Source of the DNA: Collybiopsis luxurians FD-317 M1
Taxonomy: Eukaryota; Basidiomycota; Agaricomycetes; Agaricales; Omphalotaceae
Assembly (NCBI GenBank): GCA_000827265.1
Contig: KN834751.1
Span: forward strand, 1,359,123-1,423,122
Length of the DNA stretch: 64,000 nt
Direction: 5' to 3'
Positions 33,480-44,481 of the stretch are shown piece by piece. The translations under genes were made by a program, and so were the position numbers. A model generated the notes under the pieces. It saw only the letters and a program-made list of their open reading frames with translations. It was not told the origin of the DNA and did no database searches. The stretch's first letter is position 1. Every line of letters begins with the position of its first letter.

Positions 33480-34984
33480 ATGTCGACCGGTTTTCCGCGT
33501 GTAAAAATCAATGATGCACCCTTTCGCACATACGCTAGGTCCGCTTATGGGATTCCTGAGCAGAATCTTTTGGAAATTCGTGAACTTCTCAATCCTTAGA
33601 CCGAGATATTGTTGATTACACCGACGGTATCTGTCGGCGGGAGAACCAGCTTTTGATCGTTAGGTCTCTACGCGACAGAGCTCGAAAACATGCAGTGTTG
33701 TTTTGATCACTTCTCGCGCCTATTCATCGTATTCCAAACGAAATTCTTGTTCGAATTTTTCATTATGTTCGCAGGATTAGCACCGATTATTGGCGTTGTG
33801 GTGTATCGGAAGCCCCATTTCGTCTCGGTGCAGTATCCAACTTATCCAACCTTTGGAGACTGCTGTGTCTCTCGCACTCCGAATTGTGGTCAGATTTCGG
33901 AGTAGCCCCTGTTCGCACATCTAGACTTGGCGCAACCATAGAATTATATCTTGAGCGTTCCAAGCCACAACTTCTTACACTGCAGCTAGATTGTCTTGAT
34001 GCCCAGAGTCAGCTCTCTTAAACGCTCATAAAATGTTGTTCCCGCTGGCGAAATGACATACTCGCTCTATTGAGTCTACAGTTTTTTTCCATGAAATTTT
34101 CTTATTTGCGAGGAGTTGATTTTCTTGCTCTGGAGACTTTGGATATCAGAAGCTTTCATGGCGAGGGGGATTTGGGAATGTTTATACGTGCTCCAAAATT
34201 GCGAAACTTGGCTGCTGGAAGACTTACTCCGAACGGAGATGTTTTAGGACGGATAGCTAATTTGTCATACAATTCGGATTCTGGCAATTTGCACAAAATA
34301 CTGAATCTTTGTCCCGATCTTCACACTCTGATGATCCGACGCTGGGGAGAAGATGTTTCCTTGTCAACTGTCCTTCCAATTCTTGATTCTCTCTGTATAA
34401 CCAGCACCGATATTCTTTGGAGAACACTTTGCTCGCTGACCACACCTGCACTCACCAAGCTGGACTTGAGGCATTACATGCAGGGTGATCTTTCCAGTGG
34501 CGGAACATACCTATATGTTGGTCAATTCCTGGAACACTCAAGCTGTTTATTGACCAAGCCGTCAATTGCATTATCATGGAAGGATAGAGACATTACTGCT
34601 CTACTAAGAATGCTTCCCACTCTCCAGGAGCTCTCTGTATATGATCTCGATATGAGCCACATGGGTCACACTTCATGTTGCTCTCGGCGCTCTCGGCGCA
34701 TCACCCAAGCGTTCGTAGAGAACCTTCACAGCAGTCAGCGGTTTCCCTTGCAGAAATTAGCCCTCCCAGTTGTTCCAGAGCTTCACTTGCCGTCTCTGTT
34801 CCTGAACAAGGAGTCGGCCGCTTTCAATCGCAAGTCGTTTGTGCAGACGATTCTGTCCAGGTGGATCTCTAGTCAAAATGATGCTGCTGCAATTGGTGTG
34901 ACGTGCATACGGTTTGTCAAGTTGCGTCTGCTGGGACATTTCGATGAGGAAGAATACCTTGATTTGTTTTGTTCGAGAAAATAG
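33480..34984 (+). pseudogene. F-box-like gene, array copy 3 (decayed)
   Basis: The start is intact (MSTGFPRVKINDAPF, YARSAYGIPEQ) but the frame breaks after about 39 codons through a one-base loss that reads into TAG at 33597-33599. Further downstream the Arg codon before SLLAPIH is replaced by TGA (about 33703), a TAA follows near 34019, and then a 300-codon frame (34070-34984) preserves the solenoid (FLALETLDIRSFHG, APKLRNLAAG, LCPDLHTL). The C-terminal end is also shortened by a TAG close to the usual GLCF motif. With at least three independent lesions it cannot make the family protein. Confidence 0.9.
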
Positions 34985-35764
34985 GGATTGTGTTTTATTT
35001 TACAATAGCTCTTTTGCTTGGCATATCTGAATTCCTCGTTACTGTAGCAGTGTCCTGGCGTCATAAAAGCCTGCTCGATCATTGGAGAGAGAAGGGGCGA
35101 GAATGACTTCTGTGAGATCAGGACAGGGTCGGGATAGGGATTGGAAAAGGCTCGGAAGATGAGGAAAAAATTGGCTTGGCCTGAACCTGGAACCGGGAGG
35201 GATTCACGAGATTCCCTTCACGGCCTTTTTCTATTTTGAAAGTTGTTTTCCTTTTTCATTCGCAACGCGTTATCATTACAACAAATTCTTGATACCTGTA
35301 GTAGTAGGTATTTTGGTGCTGCACAATTTGCAAGTAAACAAACCAAGCATTGTCGATGCGTCTCCAAGTAGCTAGAGTAGAATACGGTGGTTTCCGCTTG
35401 CTCTTCTTCGTACAGTCCAATTCGATATGTATTTTGAGATAAAGATTGAAGAATGAACAAGTACTATGGCATGTACAATAACTCAATACGGCTTTTATAA
35501 AATACTGGCACCCGTTCGGATTTACGCTTGATACTAATAGCAAGTCACGTGAGGGACATTGACGCGAATTCCAACTCTGAACCGTCAACAAAAACTTTCA
35601 GCTGTTCAATCTAGTCCACTTTGAGCATAGATACCCAACTTTCTCTCGGTTATAGAGATTTTCTACTACAAGCCTTTCTTTTGCAGGTAACACAACTCTT
35701 CGACTCTCAGCTCTCTTTCAGTTCAATCGTCCTCAATCTCTTTAGCTTAATTCATTTTTGTAGG
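34985..35764. other. Intergenic between F-box pseudogenes 3 and 4
   Basis: No gene is seen. It holds the 3' flank of copy 3 and a promoter-like stretch with CACCCGTTCGGATTTACGC near 35508 that weakly echoes the other F-box promoters. The coding start expected here for copy 4 is absent. Confidence 0.55.
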
Positions 35765-36997
35765 TGAGTCGAGTATTCGACTACGTCTGCAATTATGCCA
35801 ACAGTCCTTGGCGTCACAGGCTACCGAAAACCCCATTTCGTCTCAGCGCGGTATGCAGCCGTTGGTAATCACTGGGTCTTTCGCACTCGAAGGTGTGGTC
35901 GAAATTCGGAGTAGGATATTACGACGTGTCCGAAACTGGACCGGCCGTCGACCTGTATCTCCATCGTTCCAAGCAACAGCTTCTTACACTGCGCTTCTCT
36001 TTTCCTAATGAGAGCGAGAGTCAGGACGGAGAGATGCTGTTTCAGAAATTCATAGATTGCTGTTCCCACTGGAAACACGTCACAATCTCACGAACGCACC
36101 TCTCCATGCGGGTCCCTTATTTGCGAGGGTTGGATTTTCCTGCTCTGGGGAACCTTAAAGATTGAATCCAATCGTGAAAGTGACCCTGGGGCAGAGTTGA
36201 GCATATTTGCACTTGTGCCCAAATTACAAACATTGAAGGCTAGTCAGAGACTTTCTCTGGACAAAGAAGTTTTGGGACGGGTAACCGAACTGGCGTACAA
36301 TACGGAATTCGGCAATATGCATAAAGTCCTGAATCTATGCCCGAAACTTCACACTCTGACAATCTGGGACTGTGATTTCTGAGAAGAAAGACATCCCCCA
36401 CTAACTCTCCTTCCAACACTCATTTCTGTCAAGATCACTAACAATAATGTTCTTTGGACCACACTTTGCTCATTGATCATGCCCGCGCTTGCTATGCTTG
36501 CGTTAGAGCATTTCACCCAGCGCGATCTCTCTGGAAATGAAGGACATTTACGCATTAAGTAATTTTGGAACATTCGGGCTGCTTATTGACTAAACTGGAT
36601 ATTGAATTATCCTGGGAAGATAAGGACGTCGTTGCACTTTTACGAAAGCTTCCCCCTTCCAGGAGGTTGCCGTATGGGATCTCGGAATAGACCCTTGCTC
36701 TCGGCCGATCACTAAAGCGTTCATAGAGAGCCTTCACAGTTATCAAGAATCTACCCTTCAACAATCGAATCTCCCTCTTGCTCCAAAACTTTAATCGCTA
36801 TCCCTGCCGTTGAGCGACATCTCAGCTGCTTTTGATCACAGTTTGTGGAGATGGTTTTGTCTAGGTGGATCCCTAATAAAGACTACGCAGCCACAACTGG
36901 CATGTCGTGCATGCGTCTGGAGGAATCAGTCGACAAGGCAGAAGACCTTCCTTTGTTTCGTTTGGGGCAGATGGGTTTGTGCTTCAATCTACAGTAA
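35765..36997 (+). pseudogene. F-box-like gene, array copy 4 (5'-truncated, decayed)
   Basis: Homology starts abruptly inside the F-box (VSRVFDYVCNYANS-like, then the FRLSAVCSRW equivalent), so the N-terminal signature and coiled coil are missing. The expected WRS codon triplet reads TGG TAA, a nonsense change. Frame changes follow near 36155 and 36380, and more stops occur before the conserved tail (IPNKDYAATTGMSC, RLGQMGLCFNLQ) ending at TAA 36995-36997. It is a dead copy, closest in its tail to copies 5 and 6 by eye. Confidence 0.85.
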
Positions 36998-37439
36998 CTC
37001 TTCTGCCAAGCGCTTTTGAATTGCTCTATGTCCTAACCTGCTGCGGCGTGCTGAGCGCGAACGAGTTGGATTCTTCGGGAGAGGCAGATAATATATTCTT
37101 TGCGTTAGATCATGACGGGGTGTGGTGGGCCTGGGAGTGGAAGAACTGAAATGACGAAAGAGGTTTCTGCGAGGGCATTCAGTTTGCGGACTTCGGGTGC
37201 TATGTATTATAAGTTTCGACAAATGTAATCTTTTTTTTTGGCCAGTAGCCACGTTTTTAACTAAAGACGCGCGCTTATCTCATTCATCGACTCTTTCAAT
37301 CATCCAGCGACCGTCTCAACGCCACTTTATCGATTATCCTTAATTGCAGGTGTCAAAATTTATCCCATTCAATCCCGTTTTTTTAACTCTTCAACTAGCT
37401 TCACCCAAAATCTCTTCGTCGTTCTAACTTTGCCCAGTC
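36998..37439. other. Promoter region of F-box gene 5
   Basis: No gene is seen. A T9 run (near 37226) and CT-rich leader (37370-37435) precede the ATG at 37440. Confidence 0.5.
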
Positions 37440-38945
37440 ATGTCGAGCAGTCGATTTCCACGTGCGAACATCTCCATGAAGACGATCTATGAATACGCTA
37501 GGTCACCTTATGGGATTCCCGAGCAGCGTATTCCAGATATTCGAGACTTCATCCAATCTGTGAACCAGGATCTCGACGATTACAGTAACGAAATCTCTCA
37601 GCTGGAAAACCGACTCGTATTTCTCAGAGCCCAGCATCAAAGGGCTCAACAGCAGGCAGCAGTTCTCCGCTCACTCCTCGCGCCCATCCATCATCTCCCG
37701 AATGAGCTACTCGCTCAAATATTTCGCCGCGTCTGTGAGAGTAACTTCCATCTCTGGCATTTTGGTTTATCGAAGGCTCCATTTCGCCTTAGTGCAGTGT
37801 GCAGCCGCTGGCGATCACTGTGTCTCTCTCAGTCTAACTTGTGGATCTATCTCCAACTGAACTGTTTTGGGGGGCTCAGGACTGGATTTCCAGTTGATTT
37901 GTATCTGGAACGCTCCAAACAACAGCTTCTTACCCTGGCTTGGTTCACTGGCGAGAGCGAGGAGGATGTAATCTTCCAAAAACTCGCGAATTGCTCTCCC
38001 CGTTGGAAAGAGATATACATAAACAGCTGGGTCCCATCGTCCCAACTACGCGGACTGGACTTTCCCGCTCTGGAAACTTTGAAGCTTTATGCTGACGAGG
38101 TTGAGGAGGGTCTGGATTTGAACCTCTTCGAACGTGCACTCAAGCTGCAAACGTTAATTGTTAGCGGCCCGAGACTTATCCCGAACCGTGAAGTTTTGGG
38201 ACGCATAACTAAATTATCGTACCGTACAGATACTGGCAATTCCTCTGAAATCCTGAATCTGTGTCCCAAACTTCACACCCTGGAGATCAAGGACTACCAC
38301 CCGCTCGAAGATGCTCCTCTTGTCAGCTCGCTAAATGTCATGTCAAATCTCACTTCTCTCCATGTTATAAACACAGATGGCTTTTGGCGGGCGCTTCATT
38401 CGCTGACCACCCCTGCACTCACTATGCTCTCATTAGAGCACTTCACTGACGAGGATCTCTCTGGGCACGAAACGCGTTTGTATATCGAGAGATTCCTGGA
38501 GCGTTCGAACTGCTCATTGGCAAAACTGGAGATCAAGTTATCCTGGATGGACGAGGACGTCGTTGCTTTATTACGCAGGCTTCCCACTCTCCAGGAGCTT
38601 ACTGTCCGTGATCTCCAGAGGGGCGAGTGTCCTCGTCCCATCACTAAAGCGTTCCTGGAGAGCCTTCACAGCTATCAACAATCTCCGTTACGGCAATCCC
38701 CTCTCCCCATTGTTCCAAAGCTGCACTCATTATCCTTGGAGGTTGCGGCGGCTGGGTTCGACCATAAGTCATTTGTGAAAACAATACTGTCTAGATGGAT
38801 TCCTGATAAAGATTACGCCGAGATGAATGGTGTATCGTGCCTCCGGGTTGTCGAGCTGTGTCTGCCTGATAGCGTAGACGAGGCGGAATATCTTCCCTTA
38901 GTCCGTTTGAGGAAGCTGGGTCTGTGTTTCGACATGTGGCGATGA
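37440..38945 (+). CDS. F-box-like protein, array copy 5 (intact)
   Basis: Intronless, 501 residues. It shows the family signature FPRANISMKTIYEYARSPYG and GIPEQRIPDIRDF, a coiled coil (ISQLENRLVFLRAQHQRAQQQ), the F-box (PIHHLPNELLAQIFRRVCES, FRLSAVCSRWRSLCLSQSNLW) and an LRR-like solenoid (FPALETLKLYADE, LCPKLHTLEIKDY, LPTLQELTVRDLQ), ending IPDKDYAEMNGVSC and RLRKLGLCFDMWR. Compared with copies 1 and 2 the solenoid has diverged strongly while the N-terminal 130 residues are well kept. It is paired with copy 6 downstream, which shares the SMKTIY signature. Predicted SCF substrate adaptor; target unknown. Confidence 0.9.
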   Translation: MSSSRFPRANISMKTIYEYARSPYGIPEQRIPDIRDFIQSVNQDLDDYSNEISQLENRLVFLRAQHQRAQQQAAVLRSLLAPIHHLPNELLAQIFRRVCESNFHLWHFGLSKAPFRLSAVCSRWRSLCLSQSNLWIYLQLNCFGGLRTGFPVDLYLERSKQQLLTLAWFTGESEEDVIFQKLANCSPRWKEIYINSWVPSSQLRGLDFPALETLKLYADEVEEGLDLNLFERALKLQTLIVSGPRLIPNREVLGRITKLSYRTDTGNSSEILNLCPKLHTLEIKDYHPLEDAPLVSSLNVMSNLTSLHVINTDGFWRALHSLTTPALTMLSLEHFTDEDLSGHETRLYIERFLERSNCSLAKLEIKLSWMDEDVVALLRRLPTLQELTVRDLQRGECPRPITKAFLESLHSYQQSPLRQSPLPIVPKLHSLSLEVAAAGFDHKSFVKTILSRWIPDKDYAEMNGVSCLRVVELCLPDSVDEAEYLPLVRLRKLGLCFDMWR

Positions 38946-39367
38946 TATACCTACCCTATCTCGTCTGTGTGTGTGTGTGGTATTTGCGTTGTTCAATTTT
39001 TTGGGAGAAAGGGAGCGAAAATATTTTTTGGCGGATCAGGGTGAAGAGAGGCTATGGAAGAGACTAGGCGGACGAAGCCAGACTTATGAAATTTCCTTTT
39101 CGTAACCAGTGTTTGCCATCCGATACGTATTATAAGTAGCACTTGATTTCAGACTGTATCTTGCGCAGGGGTTTGCCTGAATAACAAGTCTTGACGGCGC
39201 TTATCAGTCATATCTTTCTTCTCAATTGTCATCATCGTCTCTTCCAATTATTTAGCAATCGTCCCAAGAGATCTCGTTCTGAATTACTGGTATCAAGATT
39301 TATTTAATCAAACCTGTTTCTCAGCTCTAACCAGCTCCATCCAGCACTCCTTGTCGTCTTCCTGGTC
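38946..39367. other. Intergenic between F-box copies 5 and 6
   Basis: It holds a (GT)7 microsatellite at about 38966-38979 and the promoter of copy 6. No gene is seen. Confidence 0.6.
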
Positions 39368-40876
39368 ATGACAAGCAGTAGTTTTCCACGCATGAACATC
39401 TCCATGAAGACGATCTATCAGTACGCCAGGTCACCATATGGAGTTCCCGAGCAGTGTCTGCCAGAAATTCGAGAGTTTCTCCAATCTGTAAACCAGGACT
39501 GTGATCATTATGGCAGCGAAATCTCTCGGTTGAAAAACCAGCTCGAGTTTCTTAGAACTCAGCATGAAAGAGCTCAACAGCAGGCGATGGCTCTCCGCTC
39601 GCTCCTCGCGCCTGTCCACCGCTTGCCTAATGAACTCCTTGCTCAAATATTTCGTTGGGCCTGTGAGGATAGCTCTCATTTTTGACACTTCGGCTCATTG
39701 GCGGTTCCAGTTCACTTGAGTGCAGTATGTAGCCGCTGGCGATCATTGTGTCTCTATCAGTCCGAACTGTGGGCCTATATTGAGGTGAATGCTTGCTTGG
39801 GGCTCAGGCTTGGCCCTGTAATCGGTTTATATCTGGAACGCTCCAAACAGCAACTTCTTACGCTGCACATTGAATTGTTTCAGGACTCTGGGGACGAGAG
39901 CCAGATCGAAATCTTTCAAAGACTTGCAAACTGTTCTTCCCGTTGGAAAGACGTTTACCTGGCCGGCTGCATGCCGTCTTCTCAATTGCGAGGGCTAGAG
40001 TTTCCTGCTCTGGAAGCCTTGGTGCTTCATACCAACGAAGATGAAGATTTGGACATGTTTAGAGGTGCACTCAAGTTGCAAACGTTAATTGTTAGGGAAC
40101 CAAAACTTATTCCGAACCATGAAGTTCTGGGACGAATAACTAACTTGGCTTACAGTTTGGATTTCCGCAATTTAAATGAAATCCTGGAACTGTGTTCTAA
40201 TCTTCATACCCTGGAGATTAGGGACTTTTTCCTATTTAATGATGTTCATCTTGTGGGTCCACCTGTGATTCTGAATCTCACTTCTTTCTATGTCGTGAGT
40301 TCGGATCGATTGTGGGGAGCCCTTTGTTCGTTTACCACCCCTGCACTCACGATGCTCACACTGGAGCATGACTCTAACGAAGATCTCTCTGGGTATGAAA
40401 CGTGTCTGCGTGTTGAACAATTTCTAGAGCACTCGAAATGCTCATTGACAAAACTGGAGGTTATATTATCCTGGACGGATAAGGACGTCCTTGATTTATT
40501 ACAAAGGCTCCCCACCCTCCAGGAACTTACTGTACGTGAACTCATAGTATTCGATACACCTGATTTTCCTCGTCCCATCACCACATCGTTCGTGAAAAAA
40601 CTTCACGGCTATCAAGGATCACCTCTCCCAATTGTTCCAGATCTTCGCTCGCTATACTTGCACGTCGCGTCGACGGGATTTGACCACAAGTCGTTTGTGG
40701 AGACAATCTTGTCTAGGTGAATCCCTGATAAAGAATACGCTGCTACGATTGGCATGTCTTGCATCCGGTGCGTCGAACTGAGCCTGTCTGAGCGCGTAGA
40801 CGAAACGGAGTACCTTCCCTTGGTGCGTTTGAAGAAGTCGGGTTTATACTTCAATCTGCGGCAATCGCACATCTAA
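39368..40876 (+). pseudogene. F-box-like gene, array copy 6 (two Trp-to-TGA nonsense codons)
   Basis: A single frame runs from ATG 39368 to TAA 40874-40876 (about 502 codons) and matches copy 5 throughout: FPRMNISMKTIYQYARSPYG, coiled coil, PVHRLPNELLAQIFRWACED, solenoid and final SGLYFNLR-like tail. Only two codons interrupt it, TGA at 39683-39685 and TGA at 40718-40720; in copy 5 both positions are Trp (TGG, in LWHFG and SRWIPD). No frameshift is present. The simplest reading is a very young pseudogene; stop readthrough, a sequencing error or RNA editing would be the alternatives. The first stop lies just after the core F-box motif, so a truncated 105-residue protein with coiled coil and half an F-box is possible. 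Confidence 0.85.
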
Positions 40877-41227
40877 TCTTTACTTCTTTCAATATACGGC
40901 CCAAGGTGATTGATTAGAAGTGGCGACGGCGAAGATTAGTCAAATTCATTTCTGTCAGGTCTGAAGTCAGGGAACAGGAAGACGAAGAAAGAGTCTAGGA
41001 CAAAGATTTGGGTAATAGGAATGCAACCTGGCAAGTGGTTCTAGATAGACGAGACCGATTCAGTGTCGAAATACATTGACTGTTGTACGATGAAGCGGGG
41101 AGATAGATTTGTACAATACATCATTGTTATTCATATCATTATCTCCATTTCATCTAGTAATGTTAGTCTGAGAATATAAAATATATTACAATAATGTCGA
41201 TATGATACGTGAGGAGTATTCAACCTC
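40877..41227. other. Intergenic between F-box copy 6 and VPS2 (convergent)
   Basis: Short A/T-rich segment holding the 3' ends of both genes. No gene is seen. Confidence 0.6.
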
Positions 41228-42166
41228 TTAACCGCGTCGCAAAGCATCCAAACGGGCCTGTAAAGCATCTTCATCTGATAAAACAGCTCCGCCCCCTCCG
41301 CTCCCTGAACCGCCGTCGTCCCCACTACTGTTGAGTGCACCAGCTGTCTCACCCAATGCAACCGGTTGTCGAACAGATTGAGCTGAGGCAGAAACCAGAC
41401 CGGTAGGAGCATCAGTGAGCTGGAAAGAGAGAATAAGAACATGGAAAAGATGATTGTAAAGTATCTTTACCTGCTGCGATAGAGAAACTCCAATTTCATC
41501 TAGTACTTCCCTCAAAACCTTGTCGCCTTCCTCTTCCTCGTCCTCCTCATCGTCCATCACACCGTCTACAGCGTCAGACATCATCTCTTCTTTCATATCC
41601 ATCATGGAGCTCTCCTTCTCAAATTCAGTCATGATGCGTTGTATGGCAGGTAAATTCATGCCGCGATTCATAGCGCCCATCGCCTGCGGAAGGTTATTTT
41701 GAGTCAGCTGTAAATCGACAGTCGAGGAGAACGCACTCGGGTGGCACCTCTCATTGAATCGGCCATTTGTTGGTTACTTCGCAGAGCATGAATTCGAAGT
41801 CCGACGGCTTGCAATTGGATCCTCATCTGGTAGAATTTCTGAACGTAACGTCTGGTCCGAACGAGATCTTTGGCCATAACTTTACATGCGTTCTAATGAA
41901 TGAAATTATGACTTGTGAATAAGCGGAAGGAGAAAGCATACCAGCTGGCCAGCCTTTGCGCTCTTCTTGATGTCCGCAATGAGCTTTTTTTTCGCACTGT
42001 TCGAGTTTGGCCCGTTCACGACCAAGTTCACGCTGCGCTTTTTCGAGAGAACGTTGGTGCTGGCGTAACCGCTCACCCGGGGCGACTGAACGGCCAAAAA
42101 CGGTTTCCTAGCTGATTATGAGTTGTGGAGGAAGAAGGATTGTTAGTGACTTACGACGATGTTCAT
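41228..42166 (-). CDS. VPS2: ESCRT-III subunit Vps2/CHMP2, with frameshift in an A8 run
   Basis: Endosomal membrane-remodelling protein that polymerises with Snf7/Vps24 and recruits the Vps4 ATPase. Five minus-strand exons (42155-42166, 41942-42107, 41737-41892, 41471-41683, 41228-41419) give about 245 residues. Recognisable segments: MNIVETVFGRSVAPGERLR, LEKAQREL, KKLIADIKKSAKAGQL, MAKDLVRTRRYVQKF, AMGAMNRGMNLP, MDMKEEMMSDAVDGVM, and the MIM1 Vps4-binding helix DEDALQARLDALRRG at the end. Exon 2 is one base too long: the frames before and after the run of eight A (plus strand T8 at about 41985-41992) do not join, whereas seven A would restore the conserved EKKLIADI. Either an assembly homopolymer error, or a real lesion in a normally essential trafficking gene. 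All other junctions are in phase. Confidence 0.85.
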
Positions 42167-42951
42167 GGTCAAAGGACGATATCACAAGCGCTAAACTGAT
42201 CACCAAGTTAGATCCGACTATTTATCTCAATGACCAACGTACGACTACTGAGGAACTGCGCACTGCGCACCCAAGAACTTAGTGTCTGACCATCTCAGGA
42301 CAAATCCTAATGTTCAACAACAACATCCGGCCAATTCGCAAAGTTGCAAACCGCGATAGCCGATGGTGGTAAGGACGCCAGAGGAAAGATAGGATATAAG
42401 AGATTGCAAGTTGAGCGACGCGACTGCGAATGCCTCATTTTTCTTGTACTTTATATCGTCTCCGTTTCGCCGCCAAGAGGTTGCGCCGGTTGCCTGAGCG
42501 GCTATGCAGGAGGAAGTTTCGGCAGAAGGTTGGTAGGAAGACGAGACGACGGATTCTGTGGTTATGTAGGTTTTGAGAGTGTCAATTTCAGAGTTCTGAG
42601 AATAGCCAAAGTCGTTGATTTCCATGGATAAGTTATAATCAGTCATATAAGAAAAGAGGAATGTACACACTCACCATCAACCAGTTCGAATGGATTTATT
42701 TTTTATCAATGTCAATCAAGTTCTGGTCACGCTTTCGACGCGTCTATGGGTCCGTGCGCTCTGACGCGTCTGGTGGCGAGAACCCTTTTTTTTGTTCATG
42801 CCCATCATCACCGACTCTCTAGCGACTGTTCCAAACCTACACACACTCTCTCTTTAATCACAGGTATTGAGATAAATCTCATCCGTCTGTATCAGTTCTT
42901 ACCTTTTTTTTTCTTCAAGTTCTACGCTATTTTTCGCGTTTTACCACTATC
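42167..42951. other. Intergenic between divergent VPS2 and F-box copy 7
   Basis: Shared upstream region of VPS2 (minus) and F-box copy 7 (plus). A 118-codon minus-strand frame (42314-42670) has no motif and no support. A CT-rich leader lies just before 42952. Confidence 0.5.
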
Positions 42952-44481
42952 ATGGAGTCAAGCTACTTTTCTCCGCACATGAATATCAGCATGGAGACTG
43001 TTTACAAGTACTCTAGATCCTTGCTTGGGATATCCGACCGGCAACTATCAGAGATTCGAGATTTTCTCCAATCTGCAAATCGAGACCTTTCTTGTTACGA
43101 CGACGAAATCTCTCGACTGGAAAACCGCCTCTTTCTGCTCCGTTATCGGCGCGAAAGAGCTAAACAATACACCATGGCCCTCCGCTCCCTTCTCTCACCT
43201 ATCCATCGTCTCCCAAACGAACTCTTGCTTCAAATATTCCGCGACGTCTGTGAGGATGTCGAAACCAGTCGCATTTCGCGTTTCGGTCTATCCACAGCCC
43301 CGTTTTATCTCAGCGCAGTTTGCACTCGCTGGCGATCGTTGTGCATATCGCATTCAAGGCTTTGGTCAGATTTTGAAGTAAATTGCGAATGTGCACCACA
43401 AATTACAGCGGCCGTCGATTTGTATTTGGAGCGTTCCAAGCACCAGCCTCTCACATTGCGAGTGATTTACTTTGAAGCAAGTCGGCACGGCGATAAGCTT
43501 TTGCAAAGACTGATAGACTGCTCTGCTCGATGGCAAAACATTAAGCTCCCATCGCCACTCCTCTCTGATCTGCATGGGTTGAGTTTTCCCTCCTTGGAGG
43601 TGTTGAGGACTGATGATGATTTGGAGGAAGGAGAGGTAGATCTAGGACTATTCGTACAAGCACCCCAGCTACGAACTCTGGCTGTCAGCGAGGAATTCAT
43701 TCCGAATCATACTGTTCTGGGACGGATAACCGACCTAACGTATTCGTTCGACACCGGAAATTTGTATGATATACTGAACCTATGTTCGACTCTTCGCACT
43801 TTATCGATCTTGAACCGTAAAGCTTCCGATGAAGAACCAGTTACTCCTTCCGCCGGGCCGACGATTGTCCCAACTCTCACTTCGCTCCATGTCCTCAGCG
43901 CAGACTACCTGTGGAGACCCCTTCGTGCGCTTATAACCCCCGCACTTACTACCCTCTCATTGGAGCATACCGCTCCAAAATCCCTCTCCGGAGCTAAACA
44001 AATCAAAACGCGTCTGCACGTCGAGGGGTTCCTGGATCTCTCAGGCTGCTCCCTAACAAAACTCGTTCTCCAACTCTCATGGTTCGATCAAGATGTCGTC
44101 GCTCTATTGCGCAGGCTTCCTGCTCTCGAGGACCTTACAGTGAGCGAGCTATGTTCCGGCCCTCGTCCCGTCACCAAAGCGTTCGTCGAAAGCCTTCATG
44201 GGTTCCAACAGTCCGCATTACAGCAGTCCTCCCTGCCTATCGTGCCGAAGCTTCGTTCGTTGACTCTGAAGATGAGCACAGCGGCTAAGTTTGACCACAA
44301 GTCGTTCGTGGAGACGATTTCGTCTAGGTGGATTCCTGATGAGGACTATGCTGCGGCGATTGGTCTCTCGTGTATACGGGTTGTCGATTTGAGTCTCCTG
44401 GCAGCGGAAGAGAAGGATTACCTTCCTCTGGTTCAGCTGAGGAGAATGGGTTTGTGTTTCGACCTTAGAACTACTCATTGA
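42952..44481 (+). CDS. F-box-like protein, array copy 7 (intact, diverged)
   Basis: Intronless, 509 residues, the longest copy. The signature is modified (MESSYFSPHMNISMETVYKY, SLLGISDRQLSEIRDFL), the coiled coil is ISRLENRLFLLRYRRERAK, and the F-box is PIHRLPNELLLQIFRDVCED with FYLSAVCTRWRSLCISHSRLW. The solenoid (FPSLEVLRTDDD, APQLRTLAVS, LCSTLRTLSIL, LPALEDLTVSEL) ends in SRWIPDEDYAAAIGLSC and LRRMGLCFDLR. It is separated from the main array by VPS2. Of all copies it has moved furthest in the first 30 residues, yet the frame is clean, which suggests selection for function. Predicted SCF substrate adaptor; target unknown. Confidence 0.9.
   Translation: MESSYFSPHMNISMETVYKYSRSLLGISDRQLSEIRDFLQSANRDLSCYDDEISRLENRLFLLRYRRERAKQYTMALRSLLSPIHRLPNELLLQIFRDVCEDVETSRISRFGLSTAPFYLSAVCTRWRSLCISHSRLWSDFEVNCECAPQITAAVDLYLERSKHQPLTLRVIYFEASRHGDKLLQRLIDCSARWQNIKLPSPLLSDLHGLSFPSLEVLRTDDDLEEGEVDLGLFVQAPQLRTLAVSEEFIPNHTVLGRITDLTYSFDTGNLYDILNLCSTLRTLSILNRKASDEEPVTPSAGPTIVPTLTSLHVLSADYLWRPLRALITPALTTLSLEHTAPKSLSGAKQIKTRLHVEGFLDLSGCSLTKLVLQLSWFDQDVVALLRRLPALEDLTVSELCSGPRPVTKAFVESLHGFQQSALQQSSLPIVPKLRSLTLKMSTAAKFDHKSFVETISSRWIPDEDYAAAIGLSCIRVVDLSLLAAEEKDYLPLVQLRRMGLCFDLRTTH

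Noticed and set aside
39368..40876. Mitochondrial or code-4 reading of TGA as Trp
   Set aside because: Neighbouring genes use TGA as a true stop (for example the acyltransferase at 27794 and the methyltransferase at 6557) and have spliceosomal introns, so the region is nuclear with the standard code.
42314..42670. 118-codon minus-strand frame upstream of F-box copy 7
   Set aside because: No domain or splice support; it lies in a divergent promoter region.
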